From Cheiracanthium punctorium (taxonomy: Eukaryota > Arthropoda > Arachnida > Araneae > Cheiracanthiidae), in assembly GCA_038373885.1 (NCBI GenBank), contig JAWZYV010013186.1, forward strand, positions 496,001 to 560,000: a DNA stretch of 64,000 nucleotides, in the 5' to 3' direction. The translations under genes and the position numbers were made by a program. Shown here in pieces: positions 42,492 through 54,440 of the stretch. The notes beneath the pieces were generated by a model. That model did not search any database and was not told where the DNA came from. It was given only the letters and a program-made list of their open reading frames with translations. Within the stretch, counting starts at the first letter, position 1; each line of letters starts with the position of its first letter.

Positions 42492-43013
42492 TTAACCCTT
42501 TGAGGCGCAACCCTTTCCCAATGCTGAAAAAAGGGCAGCCGTTGCCATCGCTCGACTTAACGACCAGCAAGAGGGTGGACGATCGAAACGTTCATCGCGT
42601 GCATCAGATCTAGAGACCCTTTTTCGACGCAGCTGGCTGTACGCGGTCACAGCCAGTTGAGTCAAAAAAGGGGTCTCTAGATCTGTAGCACGCGATGAAC
42701 GTTTCGATCGTCCACCCTCTTGCTGGTCGTTAAGTCGAGCGATGGCAACGGCTGCCCTTTTTTCCCAGCATTGGGCAATCGATCCAGCTGTTTTCGCATT
42801 CTTCCATTTTCCAGCAGATGCCAGTGCTGTTAAAAAGAATCGTGACAATTTTTTATACAGGAAATGACGTGCTAAAGAGTAAAGGATTCTCGTGGAGCTA
42901 GGTCACCCGCAACTATTTTTATAGCAATCCAATCTATTCTTCGTGACTGGCAACAGTCAAAACGTCAGAGTTTGGTGATCCCAGAGCGGGAACACTGCGC
43001 GTTAAAGGGTTAA
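42492..43013. mobile_element. piggyBac-like MITE inserted only in unit B, 522 bp
   Basis: TTAA at 42492–42495 and 43010–43013; ends CCCTTTGAGGCGCAACCC and reversed CCCTTTAACGCGCAGTGTTC. Unit A keeps the single TTAA (28175–28178) in GCATTAAAAGTTCTGAAAT. The interior contains a longer palindromic middle than the 34901 copy. Confidence 0.95.
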
Positions 43014-44822
43014 AAGTTCTGAAATAACACTGTTGAAAGTCCGCATCACCCATCCTATCAGCTCGTCAGTGACGTACGCAAGGGGGGGGGGCAGGTCAAA
43101 CCCTTACCAAGTATTTTTTAAAGCCTGAAGTTCATGCATTTTTATTTTTTACGAAAATGATTATGCCTAAGAAACATGTCTGCAACTCCAAAATAATTAT
43201 TTGAGTTACGACATTAGCAGTAAATGAGAGCTATATATAAACACAGCTTACAGATGCATGGAAAAATGAAGCCTGCTAATTTTTCTACACCTAGAACTGA
43301 ATACTTTGTATTGTAAGCAGGCTAATGAATAAGACCGAGCTGAAATTGGAATAGGCCATAGAGCTACCGTCTAAAATGGGAAGCTGTGTGTGAATGAAAT
43401 AACTAAAGTCAGATTCGATGCAAAGAAATTTTATAATTACATGCTCAAATCATTTCCGTTAAGCAAGTTTTTTTTTTTGGGGGGGGGGGGAGCTATGGTA
43501 TTTAAATGCAACTTGTCCTAACTTTAGACTTCGTATTGACAGATATGTCCGATTATTCAGGAATGATATTTGCCAGACATGAAAACCAATACGTCTCAAT
43601 AAAAAAGTTTATGTATTGCCGAATTTATTTTGAAATGATCCTTTCCAAAATAAGTCTTGTCTATAAAGATCCAGAGTTAATTCTCCCTGCTAGGCGATCA
43701 TGCTTTTTTTTTAAAATAGCTCTAACTTTAAGTAATGCCAATTTACAAATTGCCCTTACCTTATTTCACCCTTTCAGTCCCAGCTATGCTGATTGGGATT
43801 AACATTCACGAGATTTATTTACATTTTTGTTGAATTCGAGATACTTCAAAATTTTCTGAACGCCAAGTACTGCTTTGTACAAAGATACAAGCCCATTTTA
43901 AAGAAAAATTAGAGAAACTTGCGAACATTATGTCCCAATGATGCCGACTGGAATCTTAAAGGGTTAAGCGATTAAAACACTTTAGTGAAAAATTTTATAG
44001 GCTGGGTTTCTGCATTTTTTTACACTAGGAATTTTTCTAAAAGTTTCACGATACTAGGCGTTATCTACATAGTGCAGTTATGGAGTAATAGTTTCCAGCT
44101 AGTGTTTAACATAACTTTTTTAAACAAGACTTAAGAATTCCTGTAGTTTAAAAATTAACAGCTTTAAGAGCAGAAATTTTGCCAATTGCCTCATTCTCGT
44201 CTTTATTGTTCTCTTCACTTTCTCCCCATTGCAGCAGTAAGAAATTTCCGATATCAACCTAGAAAAAAAATTTTGCACTTCAGTTGCTCATGTTGAGGAA
44301 TTTTGTGGAATTTAATACTAAAACTAGGAAACCTAACGTTTACAAATTTTAGAGACCGATGCTAAAAATTGAGGGTCCCCCAAGAGGAAGTTAAGCACAA
44401 GGGTCAAACTTTCATTTAAAAGCACTACATAACTTTGGATCGACCAGTGAAACTCTGGTAAAATTAGACACCGTTAAAGGAATTGGCAACAACTTTAAAT
44501 ATCTCAAACGTAATGTGCAGCTTTGACAAGTTTGTGTTCGAAATTATCGCAAAAACGCTGCAATCATTTTTAATACCAATGTTAATCCTAACTCGAGTAT
44601 TGTGTAAATTTACAAGCGACTACAGTAATTACTCATAAATACACCCATCAATCACCATTTTAATCATTACAAATTTCGTTACATTTCCATAAAAATATTG
44701 TCAAGAAACTGCGCATAAAAAATCATCCATCAAGAAGCATCTTAAAACTACACTAAAAACTTCAAAATTAAAAATTCAAAGTCCATGTTTAAAATGTTCT
44801 TAAGCTTAGTCCAGAAAGCAAA
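43014..44822. other. Unit B downstream flank of the duplicated gene
   Basis: Collinear with 28179–30268 apart from the missing dispersed repeat and a small inverted segment at 44437–44463. Contains the TTAA-type MITE copy at 43765–43967, a G-run near 43480 and the conserved minus-strand ATTAAA at 44658–44663. No gene is seen. Confidence 0.6.
43765..43967. mobile_element. piggyBac-like MITE (unit B copy)
   Basis: Counterpart of 28910–29115, with the same ends (CCCTTTCAGTCCCAGC, TTAA on the right) and the same surroundings, so inherited through the duplication. Confidence 0.65.
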
Positions 44823-45997
44823 CTAAGCGTCATCTTGACGAGGTGGGTGCTCCGTCTCTTTGGCCGTGTCCGGACTGCAACTGACGACAGACACCGGATC
44901 CTGTTCGCTCTCACTCTCCTCCGTTTCGACGTTCTGAGGAGGGGCATCGACAGTACCTTCCTCCGTTTCGACGTTCCGATGAGGGGCATCGACAGTACCT
45001 TCCTGAGCCGCATCACCAGCAGCTGCTGCTGCCGTCAGGACGTCTATACCTTGCTGCAGACACTCGCTCGCCGCGGTGATGTCCGGAATGGGAAGGAGAG
45101 AGTCGCTCTCGACAGACTGGCAGAGAAGTTCTGGGTAGGGCTCGTCTTCGGAGCTGGCCCGCTCGCAGGAGTCTACCGAAGAATCCTTGGAGATCTTCCT
45201 CTTGGGCACGGCACCGGTTCTAGACGCATCGACCGACTTGCTGCTGGACGGGATCGGTACGGGAATGGCGCACGTCACGCCGAATCGCTGCCGCCTTTCG
45301 GGCCTCTCGATGGGCTGGATGTCCGACTCTGACGTCGGAGATATCCTCGAAAGCGTTCCCTGGAGGCAAGGCAGCACGGGCGAAATGTTCTGCGCGTGCG
45401 AGTCTGACGCGGCCTCCGCACGAGACTGAAACGACGCGAAAGAATATACAGAACCCAAGCCCCTGTCTGATATTCCAGAAAACGACGACGTCTCCGGCGA
45501 GTAGTTCCCGGCGTACGCTTCGTTGATGGGCACCGTGGGGGCACTGGACACCGAGTGCTGAGGGTCGCCAATGGCTCCGAACATCGGGTGGGAGGGATTA
45601 TCGCCCCTCAAGTTAAAGAATTCGTCCGCTGGCCTGTCCACTCCGACGATGGCCCCCGCCTGATTCAGCAAAGGGGGGTCGGGATTTGGCCCCTCCTGCT
45701 GCTGCTGCTCGCGCACTGGATCTCCGCCCATCGAGCCGAGGTCCGAATAGGGCCCCGGAGATTGTCGGCCCTCCGAGTAGTGCCTCTGCGCCCTGTGCCT
45801 GTGTCGCCCTCCTTCGGGGCGCGTCCAGAACGCCAGGTCGTCGTGGTTGAAGAACTTCCTGAAGACGTCCACCTTACCGGAATGGAGCCCGCTCCTGTCG
45901 AGGGCGGTCGCCTGGATCTGCAGCCGCCTCGCCTTCTCGGCCAACTCTTCCTCGGTTTCCGCGACGGGCTCTTCACGATTTTCTCCTCCTGTAGCTC
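44823..45997 (-). CDS. Duplicated gene, copy B, exon 3 (C-terminal 391 codons)
   Basis: Paralogue of 30269–31695 with the same acceptor (TTACAG|GAGC), frame and stop. Outside the repeats I count by eye eight amino-acid changes (for example GDPR/QH, SDIL/QP, RRR/QRF, GG/DAA, PRK/QDD) and about seven silent changes. Only two 14-aa repeats remain (APHRN and APPQN types) against eight in copy A. Spliced to exon 2 it gives 522 aa; from the alternative in-frame ATG at 46028 it gives 401 aa. Unrecognised family; no membrane segment or known domain. The intact frame suggests it is functional or only recently duplicated. Confidence 0.82.
44913..45000 (-). repeat. 42-bp coding minisatellite, 2 units (copy B)
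   Basis: Two units only, one of each subtype seen in copy A. The flanking sequence is otherwise collinear, so the array contracted here or expanded in copy A. Confidence 0.95.
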
Positions 45998-46206
45998 CTG
46001 TAATTAGACAAGCAGACTCGTCAGACATTTTGGTTCGCTGCTTATAATTTATGAAATTAAATAGAATTTAATCTTTGATCATAGAATTTTTTCATAAATG
46101 CATATGTGAAAAATTTCAAATTAAGGGTTCCGGTACCTTTTGAGCAAAGAAAAAAAAATTACGAGAACGGACCATAACTTCATTTGCAAAAGCTCTAGAA
46201 GTAATT

Positions 46207-46690
46207 TTAACACTCTCGTCACCGAATTATGAAAAATCTGAAAAAATCTGTTTAGCATTGAATGCATCTGAAATACTATTATAAATCATGCAAATATATT
46301 TTTTCTAATGTCTATTAATATTAGATTCTAATATTAATGTCTGCATTTTCGAAGCATTTTGTTATGTTTAAATTAATTTAAAAGGATGCACATATTAAGT
46401 AAAGGCTGAGGAATAAGAAAACACCGTTACCTTAAAAAGAAAAACTAAATCTTAAATATTTCCTTAATTTTTCTCCTGAAACAATGAAGCGAAAACTAAA
46501 AAATGATCCAAATGGACTAGTACTGCAATCTAGGACGATGTATGCATCTAGTTAAGAGCCTCATAAAATTTCTACATGAATGAATGATATTGATATCACT
46601 AAAAGAAAAAATACTAAATTCAATTGTTCTCTCTAAATATTGATATTGGAAGTAGGAACCTCATGAGGTTCAGGGTGACGAGAGGGTTAA
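46207..46690. mobile_element. piggyBac-like MITE, CCCTCTCGTCACC family (unit B)
   Basis: Counterpart of 31905–32389 with TTAA on both sides. One terminal base differs in the left end (CACTCTCGTCACC). Confidence 0.88.
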
Positions 46691-47317
46691 ATAAAATTGA
46701 ACCTTTGATCATAGAATTTTATTCATAAATGCATATGTGAACTATTTTAAATTAAGGGGTCGGGTACCTTTGAACAAAGAAAGAAATCTACGAAAACTGA
46801 CCATAACTTCATTTGCAACAGCTCTAGATGCAATATCTTAAACTTACAATTTTTGCCAGTTATTTAGAAAGCTTATTGGCGTTTTACTACTACTGAACAA
46901 TTCTACATATTAGAAATTTTTTGCAACATCATTTCTCCCCTCTTTTTGCGAGCAGCATTTCACGGACAAAGTGTCACACAACTTAAAAATGTTGAACACA
47001 GAAAAGTAGATTAAAATGACAAAAACAAATTTCGGATAATAAAAATATCAATTCTTATAACTGCCATCGGCATAATTATGAAAACGAATACAAAAATTAC
47101 AACGTTCAATGTATCCCAAAATTGTCATTTTAAGGAAAGGAAATTTTTCTGTATGTACTGCAACTTTTAAGCGACCTATACATATTTTACGCGAAATGCT
47201 GTTCACAAGACTAGAAGGGGGAAAAAAAGCGATCCAATATTTTTAGTTACAAAAAAATTTAATGCCTTTTTTTTATTTAGATATTAGAAATAATTTAGAA
47301 CTAAAAATTAAGTTAAA

Positions 47318-47424
47318 CCCTAGTAGCACAGCTAGTTAAAAACTAGCAAATTGCGTTGTAAATACGTTTTACAACGTTAAAAAACCCTTTTTAAAGGTGT
47401 TTTGGACTAATTGTGCTACTAGGG
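47318..47424. mobile_element. 107-bp palindromic MITE, unit B copy
   Basis: Counterpart of 33025–33131, nearly identical. Confidence 0.8.
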
Positions 47425-47998
47425 AAATTACTTTTAGAGCTATTGCAAATGAAATCCACCAGTTTACGTAGAGATTCTTTGTGCAAAATGTACCTGGCCC
47501 TTTAATACAACACTATAATTAGCACTGGAATTGCAATGGTTTCCGAGCAATTTGTTTTTATTTCTTGGTCTGCAAGAAACCCGAACATACGAGAGGATTT
47601 TTCAGATTTGTTTGAACGATTGATAGCTACAAACCATTCTTAAAACCGCAAAAATATGAAAAACTAAGTTCTATGACTTTCGATACTGAACTTGTTAATT
47701 TCCCACTTAATTTCAAGAAAATTCAAATATCTATTTGAAAATATTTAGTACAAGAGGAAATATTTGTGCCCCCTTCTCCCCAATGTTACACGAAAATGAC
47801 CGAATCTGCTAAGCAAACCTCCACTGATTTTAACTGCATTTTTACTCTTAGAAGATAAGACCCATTAAAACAGATTCTACCAGTACACTTTTCAGGGTTG
47901 AACTCGATGAAAATCAGCGCAAAAAGAATGTGCAGCGAGCAATCACTGAAACGTCATGTGTAAAAATGATCATTAATCTCTGCTCCAGGGGGCATTTT

Positions 47999-48255
47999 CA
48001 CTGTTAAAACAGTGACGATTTTGGTTCTGAACTCACAAGCTTCCCGTAGATGTTAAGAATTTGGATTTTTATGCGAAAGTTCTGCACTGACAAACTTAAG
48101 TGTCGCTTGCCGGTATTTTTGTTTGCCGTTACTACCCTCCGCCTCCCCTCTTCCAAAAAAAATTTGAATTCCCACGTACAATTTGAGGATAGTTTTATTC
48201 GAAATTCACGTTAACAACGTTTATTACTTAATCTTTAAAAGTTTGATAATCGTTC
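47999..48255. repeat. Dispersed 260-bp repeat, intron 2 copy (unit B)
   Basis: Counterpart of 33722–33970. Begins CACTGTTAAAACAGTGACG, which is itself a short palindrome. Confidence 0.8.
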
Positions 48256-48696
48256 AGTGGTATCCATTCTTCATTACTGAAACTGATAAGTAACAGTTTT
48301 AATTCCAAATATTTAAAAATATGTACCGTTTGACTACCGATTAGATTAAAAACGTAAACATTCCGTTTAGAGGGGGAAATGTTCACGTCCATTAGTTGTT
48401 GGGGTATCTGTTAAATGTGCGCTCGTCGCTAAATTATTCCGACTGTTTTCAAGAAAAGAGTATTTGCATCATTCACGCCAAAATTGACCAAAAATAAGAA
48501 TTTAAAATACTTAACTACGCACAATCGCACGGAAATTGTTAAGACTAAACAAGTGCATTCACTCCGCTCGCTCCCCCCCCCCCCTCTCCCCGACCAGTTT
48601 CATTTGGATTCGCCTTCACTGGCATCTTGCCAATTTTCCACGCTAAACACAGTCCGACAACACTTTTGGTCTGAAGATTACTATAGTAGATCTTAC

Positions 48697-49090
48697 CTCC
48701 TGCTGCTCCTCCCACATCTGGAGAGTCTGCCCCAAACGTGCTGAACGGAGAGAACGGTTTTGGAGAGTCTGAGGAACTTTCTCCGCCTTCCCACCCGGAG
48801 GCGGCGGTGCCCACGGGGCTGGGGTCGACTGGCGGAGACTCCGCCTGGATTTCTGGCTCAGGGTTGACTGGAGGAGACTCCGCCTGGATTTCTGGCTCAG
48901 GGTTGACTGGAGGATACTCCGCCTGGATTTCTGGCTCAGGGTTGACTGGAGGATACTCCGCCTGGATTTCTGGCTCAGGGTTGACTGGAGGATACTCCGC
49001 CTGGATTTCTGGCTCAGGGTTGACTGGAGGATACTCCGCCTGGATTTCTGGCTCAGGGTTGACTGGAGCGTCTTTCTGCTTATTGGCCAT
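48697..49090 (-). CDS. Duplicated gene, copy B, exon 2 (start codon exon, 131 codons + 1 nt)
   Basis: ATG at 49090–49088 (MANKQKDAPVNPEPEIQ…), acceptor-like TTTATCCTGTTCAG just upstream, and donor GAG|GTAAGATC at 48697/48696. It contains six NPEPEIQAE(Y/S)PPV repeats of 13 aa, more regular than the four mixed units in copy A. The Ser/Gly/Pro-rich 3' part is the same as in copy A. The phase-1 end joins exon 3 in frame. Unrecognised, acidic and Pro/Glu-rich, with no signal or membrane segment. Confidence 0.72.
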
Positions 49091-49228
49091 TCTGAACAGG
49101 ATAAATGGAATGCACAAACCTACGAAGTATTCAGCAAGAATGGATTAGTGAAGTACACAGCGCAGTAGAGTTAAGAAATGTTAGTTTTATTTAATGTAGA
49201 AGCTTTTATTCACGACTCCGTAAAGATA

Positions 49229-50059
49229 CAGCGAAACCTGTGAAGCTGACCAAACGTCTAAGTTAACCCTTTGAGGCGCAACCCTTTCCCCAATGCTGAA
49301 AAAAGGGCAGTCGTTGCCATCGCTCGACAGCCAGCTGCGTCATAAAAGGTCTCGAGATCTTTGGCACGCGATGAACGTTTCAATCGTCCGCCCTCTAGCT
49401 GGTTATTAAGTCGAGCGATGGCAACGGCTGCTCTTTTTTCAGCATGGGGCAATCTCTCCAGCTGTTCTCATCCTTTCAATTTTCAGCAGATGTCAGTGCT
49501 GTTAATAACCGTGACAGTTTTTACGAGAATAACGCGAGACAGTTTTTACCATGTCACCCAATTATTTTTACAGAAATCTATTCTTCCGGACTGTCAACCG
49601 TCAAAACGCCAGAGTCTGGTGTTCCCAGAGCGGGAACACTGCGCGTTAAAGGGTTAACCTAGTTTACCAAGAACGGAATGGCTTGATTACTTTAATATTG
49701 AGTGGACACTTTACAAGTTCACCACCTGTCTAGCGTGCATGTTGACCAGGTAATTAGAATTTGTCCCAAAGCATAGCTCAAAACTTTAAGTTGACCACTT
49801 CGTCATATAGCTTAAGTTGATCACTTCGAGAATATTTTCCCCATGCATGTAATTTCTGTTTAACACTAATAAGCAATATTATTCCTATAATGGATCATTT
49901 TGATTTCATATAATTTTGTAGCATACTACATATATACATCATGTAATCTGTAAGTACGTATATGATAAAATCCGAAAACAAAAAGTAATTAATGTACCCT
50001 TGATAAGTTAACCACGAAAACGTGAAACCACTGGGTGGTCAACGTAGCAGGTTTCACTG
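49229..50059. mobile_element. pogo-like element (unit B), interrupted by a TTAA MITE
   Basis: Counterpart of 34867–35718 with the same ends and TA flanks (49227–49228, 50060–50061). Confidence 0.75.
49263..49657. mobile_element. piggyBac-like MITE, CCCTTTGAGGCGCA family (unit B)
   Basis: Counterpart of 34901–35316 nested in the pogo-like element, with a few extra small deletions. TTAA on both sides. Confidence 0.88.
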
Positions 50060-50504
50060 TATACTTTAAAGAACGAGTGCTCATATAAGAGGCGAGTGAG
50101 GTTAAACCCATGCTCGTTGACCGTCTAATGAACACTAAAATAAGTTTGAATTGAATTGTTTGAAAGCCCTAGAGGAGCGCTACCTTAAAAATTAAAACTC
50201 GTTTAAAATTACTCCTATGGTGGAGTCTTTGAAGGATTACAGCCACCGTCTAGATTGGAGGTAGGTGGTCTAATCTCTTCCGTAAATAGAGAAACGTAAC
50301 CGCACGGACACTAAGCCCATGCTGTGGGTACACATGCAGGAACAGGCCAAAAAGTTTATTGCGGCACAAAATTTGAAACATGCCCGAGAATACTAGGCCC
50401 TTGTGCAGGGACATTCAGGTAATGGTAAATTCATTAGAGTTCTTAAGGAAATTTTCCGACTTTTAAAACTACTCTTTCCCGTTTGCGAACAGAATTTATG
50501 TTAC

Positions 50505-50789
50505 CAAAAAACTCAATACTGGTGCTAAATTATAAAATAAAAAAGTAACATTTTATGTGTGCCTTTTCAATTAAGAAGTTAGAATCGTTTCGACCAAAAA
50601 AATTCTTTCAGTCTTCGCCAGACAAGCCCTTTGACTTGTTGAGCAGAGGGAACTGAAAAGAATTCCCTCTGCTCAACGAGTCGAATGGCTTGTCTGACGA
50701 AGGCAAAAAATTTTTTGGTCGAAACGATTGCAACTTCTTAAAATTAACATTTCGTGCGCTCTTGTCACAAAGTTTTTATTTTAGAATTC
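50505..50789. mobile_element. Foldback retroelement fragment, second subfamily (unit B)
   Basis: Counterpart of 36166–36447 with ATGTTAC flanks (50498–50504, 50790–50796). The hammerhead-like core is CTGACGA (50694–50700) … GAAAC (50721–50725). The stem II base has changed (GAC to GGC) and GTA after stem III became GCA, so this copy is decaying. Confidence 0.65.
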
Positions 50790-51574
50790 ATGTTACTAAT
50801 GTTTGTAGGAGAATAAGTTTACTACACTAAACTAAGTTTAAGACCTGCTTGTACCAACAAGCAAATCAGAGTTTTTTTGTTTTCATTTTAACGGTCAATT
50901 GATACTTGAAAAATGTAAGAGTTTAGTCAAACGCAAGTTAGAATTACTTATCAGTTTCTATAATTTGGTATATGACGGTCTCAATGGCTAAATATCTAAA
51001 TGCTCCGATATTCGGACAGATGTAAGCCTTGATGGGTGTGGTATTCGTAGTGCATTATGCAAACTGCTGAAGTTTTAATAGGCTTGCAATTTGTTCATAA
51101 TCAAATTTCTTTCACGATCCACTTTAACGCAAAGAGCCAGCATGATGCTCAATATAGCGACTACAAATGACTCGAAATGTCTACGTACTTAAGAACGTAT
51201 ATGCAGACGTCACACACGAACGTGTTAAAGTAAAATCAGGAACAGTCGAAATCCATTTCAGAGTCATAATCCGAATACAAATATCCGTCCCTATTAAAAT
51301 GCTTTTATTTCGCAGTAGCTGTGTAGCCTGGGTGCTTTAGGCGCGAGATAAAAATATTACTTCGCCAGTACGAACGGAAATATCAGTTGCATGGAGATGA
51401 CGTTAGAAAACTGCATCGGCTCTTAAATTTTGTGTTATGGAAAGCCTACACGAGGGCATCTACCTACGGGGGGTGGGGTACCTTGGTCCGAGGACTTTCA
51501 GGGGTTTTAACGTGTACTCGCGTAACATCTGGAGACATCCGACCCAAACTCCAGACCTTTAGATCGTTGCTGGT

Positions 51575-51726
51575 GTGCGGCACAGCCAGCTGTCGCCCAA
51601 AAAGGGTCTCTAGATCTGTGGTACGCGATGAACGTTTCGATCGTCCACCATCTTGCTGGTAGTTAAGTCGAGCGACGGCAGCCCTTTTTTTCAGCATTGG
51701 GAAAGGGTTGCGCCTCAAAGGGTTAA
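51575..51726. mobile_element. Partial piggyBac-like MITE (unit B)
   Basis: Counterpart of 37245–37399; one end with TTAA at 51723–51726. Confidence 0.7.
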
Positions 51727-52496
51727 ACTGAAATAGTATATTCTTAGAACTTGCCCCAGAGTACTTTCTTCAAGAGAAAATGTATGAAAAGAATATTTGT
51801 TCAGTACCATTAATGCCCCCGAATTCTGGTCATCTCGAGTCACCAGAATTTCCGAAGAATTTGAATTTCGAAATTTAATTAGGTTTTCAAAATGTTTACA
51901 CTTGAACAAAAAGTGCATGGTATTTTAACACTCTCCCTCCTTGTCACAATCCGTCGCAATTTCACGAACCGCCCTCCCCCAAACATAATTGTGACACTTG
52001 TGTATTACCTCTGTGTGCAGCTTACCACGTTTCCCAGCAACAAAGCTGAATACGTAGTTTTAATGTACTTCAACAGTTTTAAATTCCCGCTCAGCAGAGT
52101 AAATTTCATTTTATAAAATTTAACATCCTCCTACACTTCAAACCGCCGAACGATGCCAATTTATTCATATTAACTGATCACCAGTAGCAATATTTGTACC
52201 GATTGATAAGATCGGCGAAAACTGTCCAAGCAAGAGTTTCCCCCTCTTACCATTGGTCTGCGGACCAGCGCCGGTCAGAGACAGGACGTTTATGAAGTAT
52301 ATGATACTTGACGTACATGAAATCGAATAAACTAATCAGCAACAAATGCTTTAACCAATTTTCATTGCCCTTAACGCTAATCAATAAGACAATCGTTGAC
52401 AGTTTAGTTTTTTTTGCGTCGGTCTGCGAAATATTTCATACAATCGCCGGTCAGCAGACGTAAAAGAGGCTTGGAAACACTGGCCGCAACAATACT

Positions 52497-52580
52497 ACAT
52501 AAGCAGCAAATATACGGCAGCAATACTACAATACGGCAGCAATACAAGCAGCAATACTACACAAGCAGCATACCGCAGCA
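52497..52580. repeat. B-specific short tandem expansion (AGCAGC/AATACTACA words)
   Basis: Words such as AAGCAGCAATACTACA and ATACGGCAGCAATAC are repeated irregularly over about 80 bp. Unit A has only CAACAATACTACACAGCAAC at the same place (about 38137–38157). This is local expansion after duplication. Confidence 0.8.
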
Positions 52581-53051
52581 AATGTCCAGTTTGGCATCAA
52601 TGTCCACTCTTAACAAAGGAGGGGGAACAATCCTACCTGAGCTGATTAAAGGTCTTTCCCACTCAAATAACGTAGAACAGTCTAACTGGCCCTTACAGAG
52701 GCAAAGAATGGCCAGGATATATGAAAACGGCAAGTTTCTAAAAATCCCGCTGAAGAAAGTTACTTGAAAAAAATTCAAGCGAAACAGTTTAGCTAGCTTA
52801 AGTAACTAGTTCTCGCATCATTTTCGCAATCTCAACAAGATATGTTTGTGGTTTTATGCGAAGCTGTAACAGATATTTAAAATAACAGATATATCATTAA
52901 ACTATCCATTTTAATTCCTCTTGGTTAAGTCACATTCTCCATCTGCACATTCCGGCGCTAGAATCTAAACTGTCGCGATATAATTAGCTAAATGTACCAT
53001 GTCTCAATACACCACAAATTCCAACAAAGATAATGTAACAGATTACTACTT

Positions 53052-53140
53052 ACCTTTAATCGTTGCTCGCCGCACACGTTAGGAACACAGCTTCCCTCAA
53101 AGATTGATTGACACAATGTTCGGACCAATATATATATCAC
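53052..53140 (-). promoter_or_regulatory. Predicted TATA promoter and non-coding exon 1 of gene copy B
   Basis: TATA box (GATATATATATTGG, about 53128–53138), initiator-like CAATCAATC about 28 bp downstream, and donor AAAG|GTAAGTAG at 53054/53053. All are conserved with copy A (38646–38735), which is what one expects if both copies are transcribed. Confidence 0.55.
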
Positions 53141-53945
53141 GCATAAGACATTTCGTATCTGCTGCCAATACATAGTCTGAAATTGTGTGAGGTATGTATC
53201 CCTTACAAATCCCTAGATCCATCGGCTATGACGTCATTAGTTCTGTACAAAGGGTTGGAAGTGTTGAACATTTGTGTTATGGAGGCACCTTGTAGGTGGC
53301 TTTCCTTCTTTCCTAAGAACCCATACAGCAGACTTGTCCATTTTAGGCCCATTTCTTGACAAAGTTGCACAGAACATGTCACACATCTACAATAAGGTAC
53401 CTAATGGACATCATTTTCAGAATGTCTTTGGAAAAATCTACACAATACCTATAACATAACAAGAAATAAACACCCCAATCCTGTCTCTATACTGACATAA
53501 ACTGGAAAACCTATTTTGAACTTGTCCAGAACTTCTCTATGCCGACTTCCAGAATTCGCCTTATAAGAAATTATGGAAATTGTGGCAAATGGAGAAGATG
53601 TGGACTTAGTATGGACAAGATGTAGGCATATTGGGGCATGTGAGTATCTCCATAACTTGTCCAGATGTCCACATGGACATGTTCTGGACAAGTTTGTTCT
53701 GCATGGGAAGGGTGGTTTCATAACCAATTCCAAATGAGGGACCTGTGCCTAGATTGTTGCTACTGCAGATAACTGTTCAACATGGAGGACACTAGAGCCA
53801 TAAGAGATTTCAAATGCACCAGTTCTCCTTAGAACTTGTGTCAAGTAAGAGCAGCCAAGTTAGGCTAGTTGGTTGCCAGGAAAAGACGATTCTGCTTTGC
53901 GAACGGTATGGTAACGAAACGGAATTGCAATGAAAAGGAATTGGG

Positions 53946-54161
53946 GAGCCGGTGCCTTACAGGATAAACGCCTGTCCACTTCTATGATAATTGCTAAAGC
54001 GTACGGTTGCGGGTTCGATTTCAACTCATCCCCTGGTTGTTTAAATTTCCTATCTCTGTGCAAGTAAAAGCTGTCATTGTGTTGTCCACACTTCATTCGA
54101 TGAGGATTTATAAGTCGATTCTTTGAACCAAGTAAACTAATCCGAAAACAAAAGTACCAAA
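53946..54161 (+). mobile_element. tRNA-derived SINE 1 (unit B)
   Basis: Counterpart of 39546–39762 (GCGGGTTCGATTTC B box). Confidence 0.7.
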
Positions 54162-54163
54162 TA

Positions 54164-54425
54164 CAACAATGCCGACCGGATTGTATTGTGGGTAAAGCAC
54201 CGTAATACGGTTCCAGGTTCAACTCCCGGTGATCGGGGTTCGATCCCCGATTTGGCATAGTTGTCATTTGTCTGTCCCTTCATAGGGGGCGACGTTGTTC
54301 CCCTACTAGGTGCCCCCATAATGAAGTGGCCAACAATTCCGGACCGTTGTGGCCAAAGCCTTCCAAGGCAGCGGCGGGCCATTGGAAAAAAAAATACAAC
54401 AGGAAGAATAGCAAAATGGGATTCC
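54164..54425 (+). mobile_element. tRNA-derived SINE 2 (unit B)
   Basis: Counterpart of 40592–40860. Shows the uninterrupted junction TACAACAATGCC where unit A has the Tc1/mariner-type insertion. Confidence 0.75.
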
Positions 54426-54440
54426 AAATTATTTTATACT

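Larger units (their letters stand above)
45998..48696 (-). other. Intron 2 of gene copy B
   Basis: Same donor and acceptor as copy A. Contains the TTAA MITE (46207–46690) between 135-bp direct repeats, the palindromic MITE at 47318 and the dispersed repeat at 47999, all shared with unit A. Confidence 0.75.
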
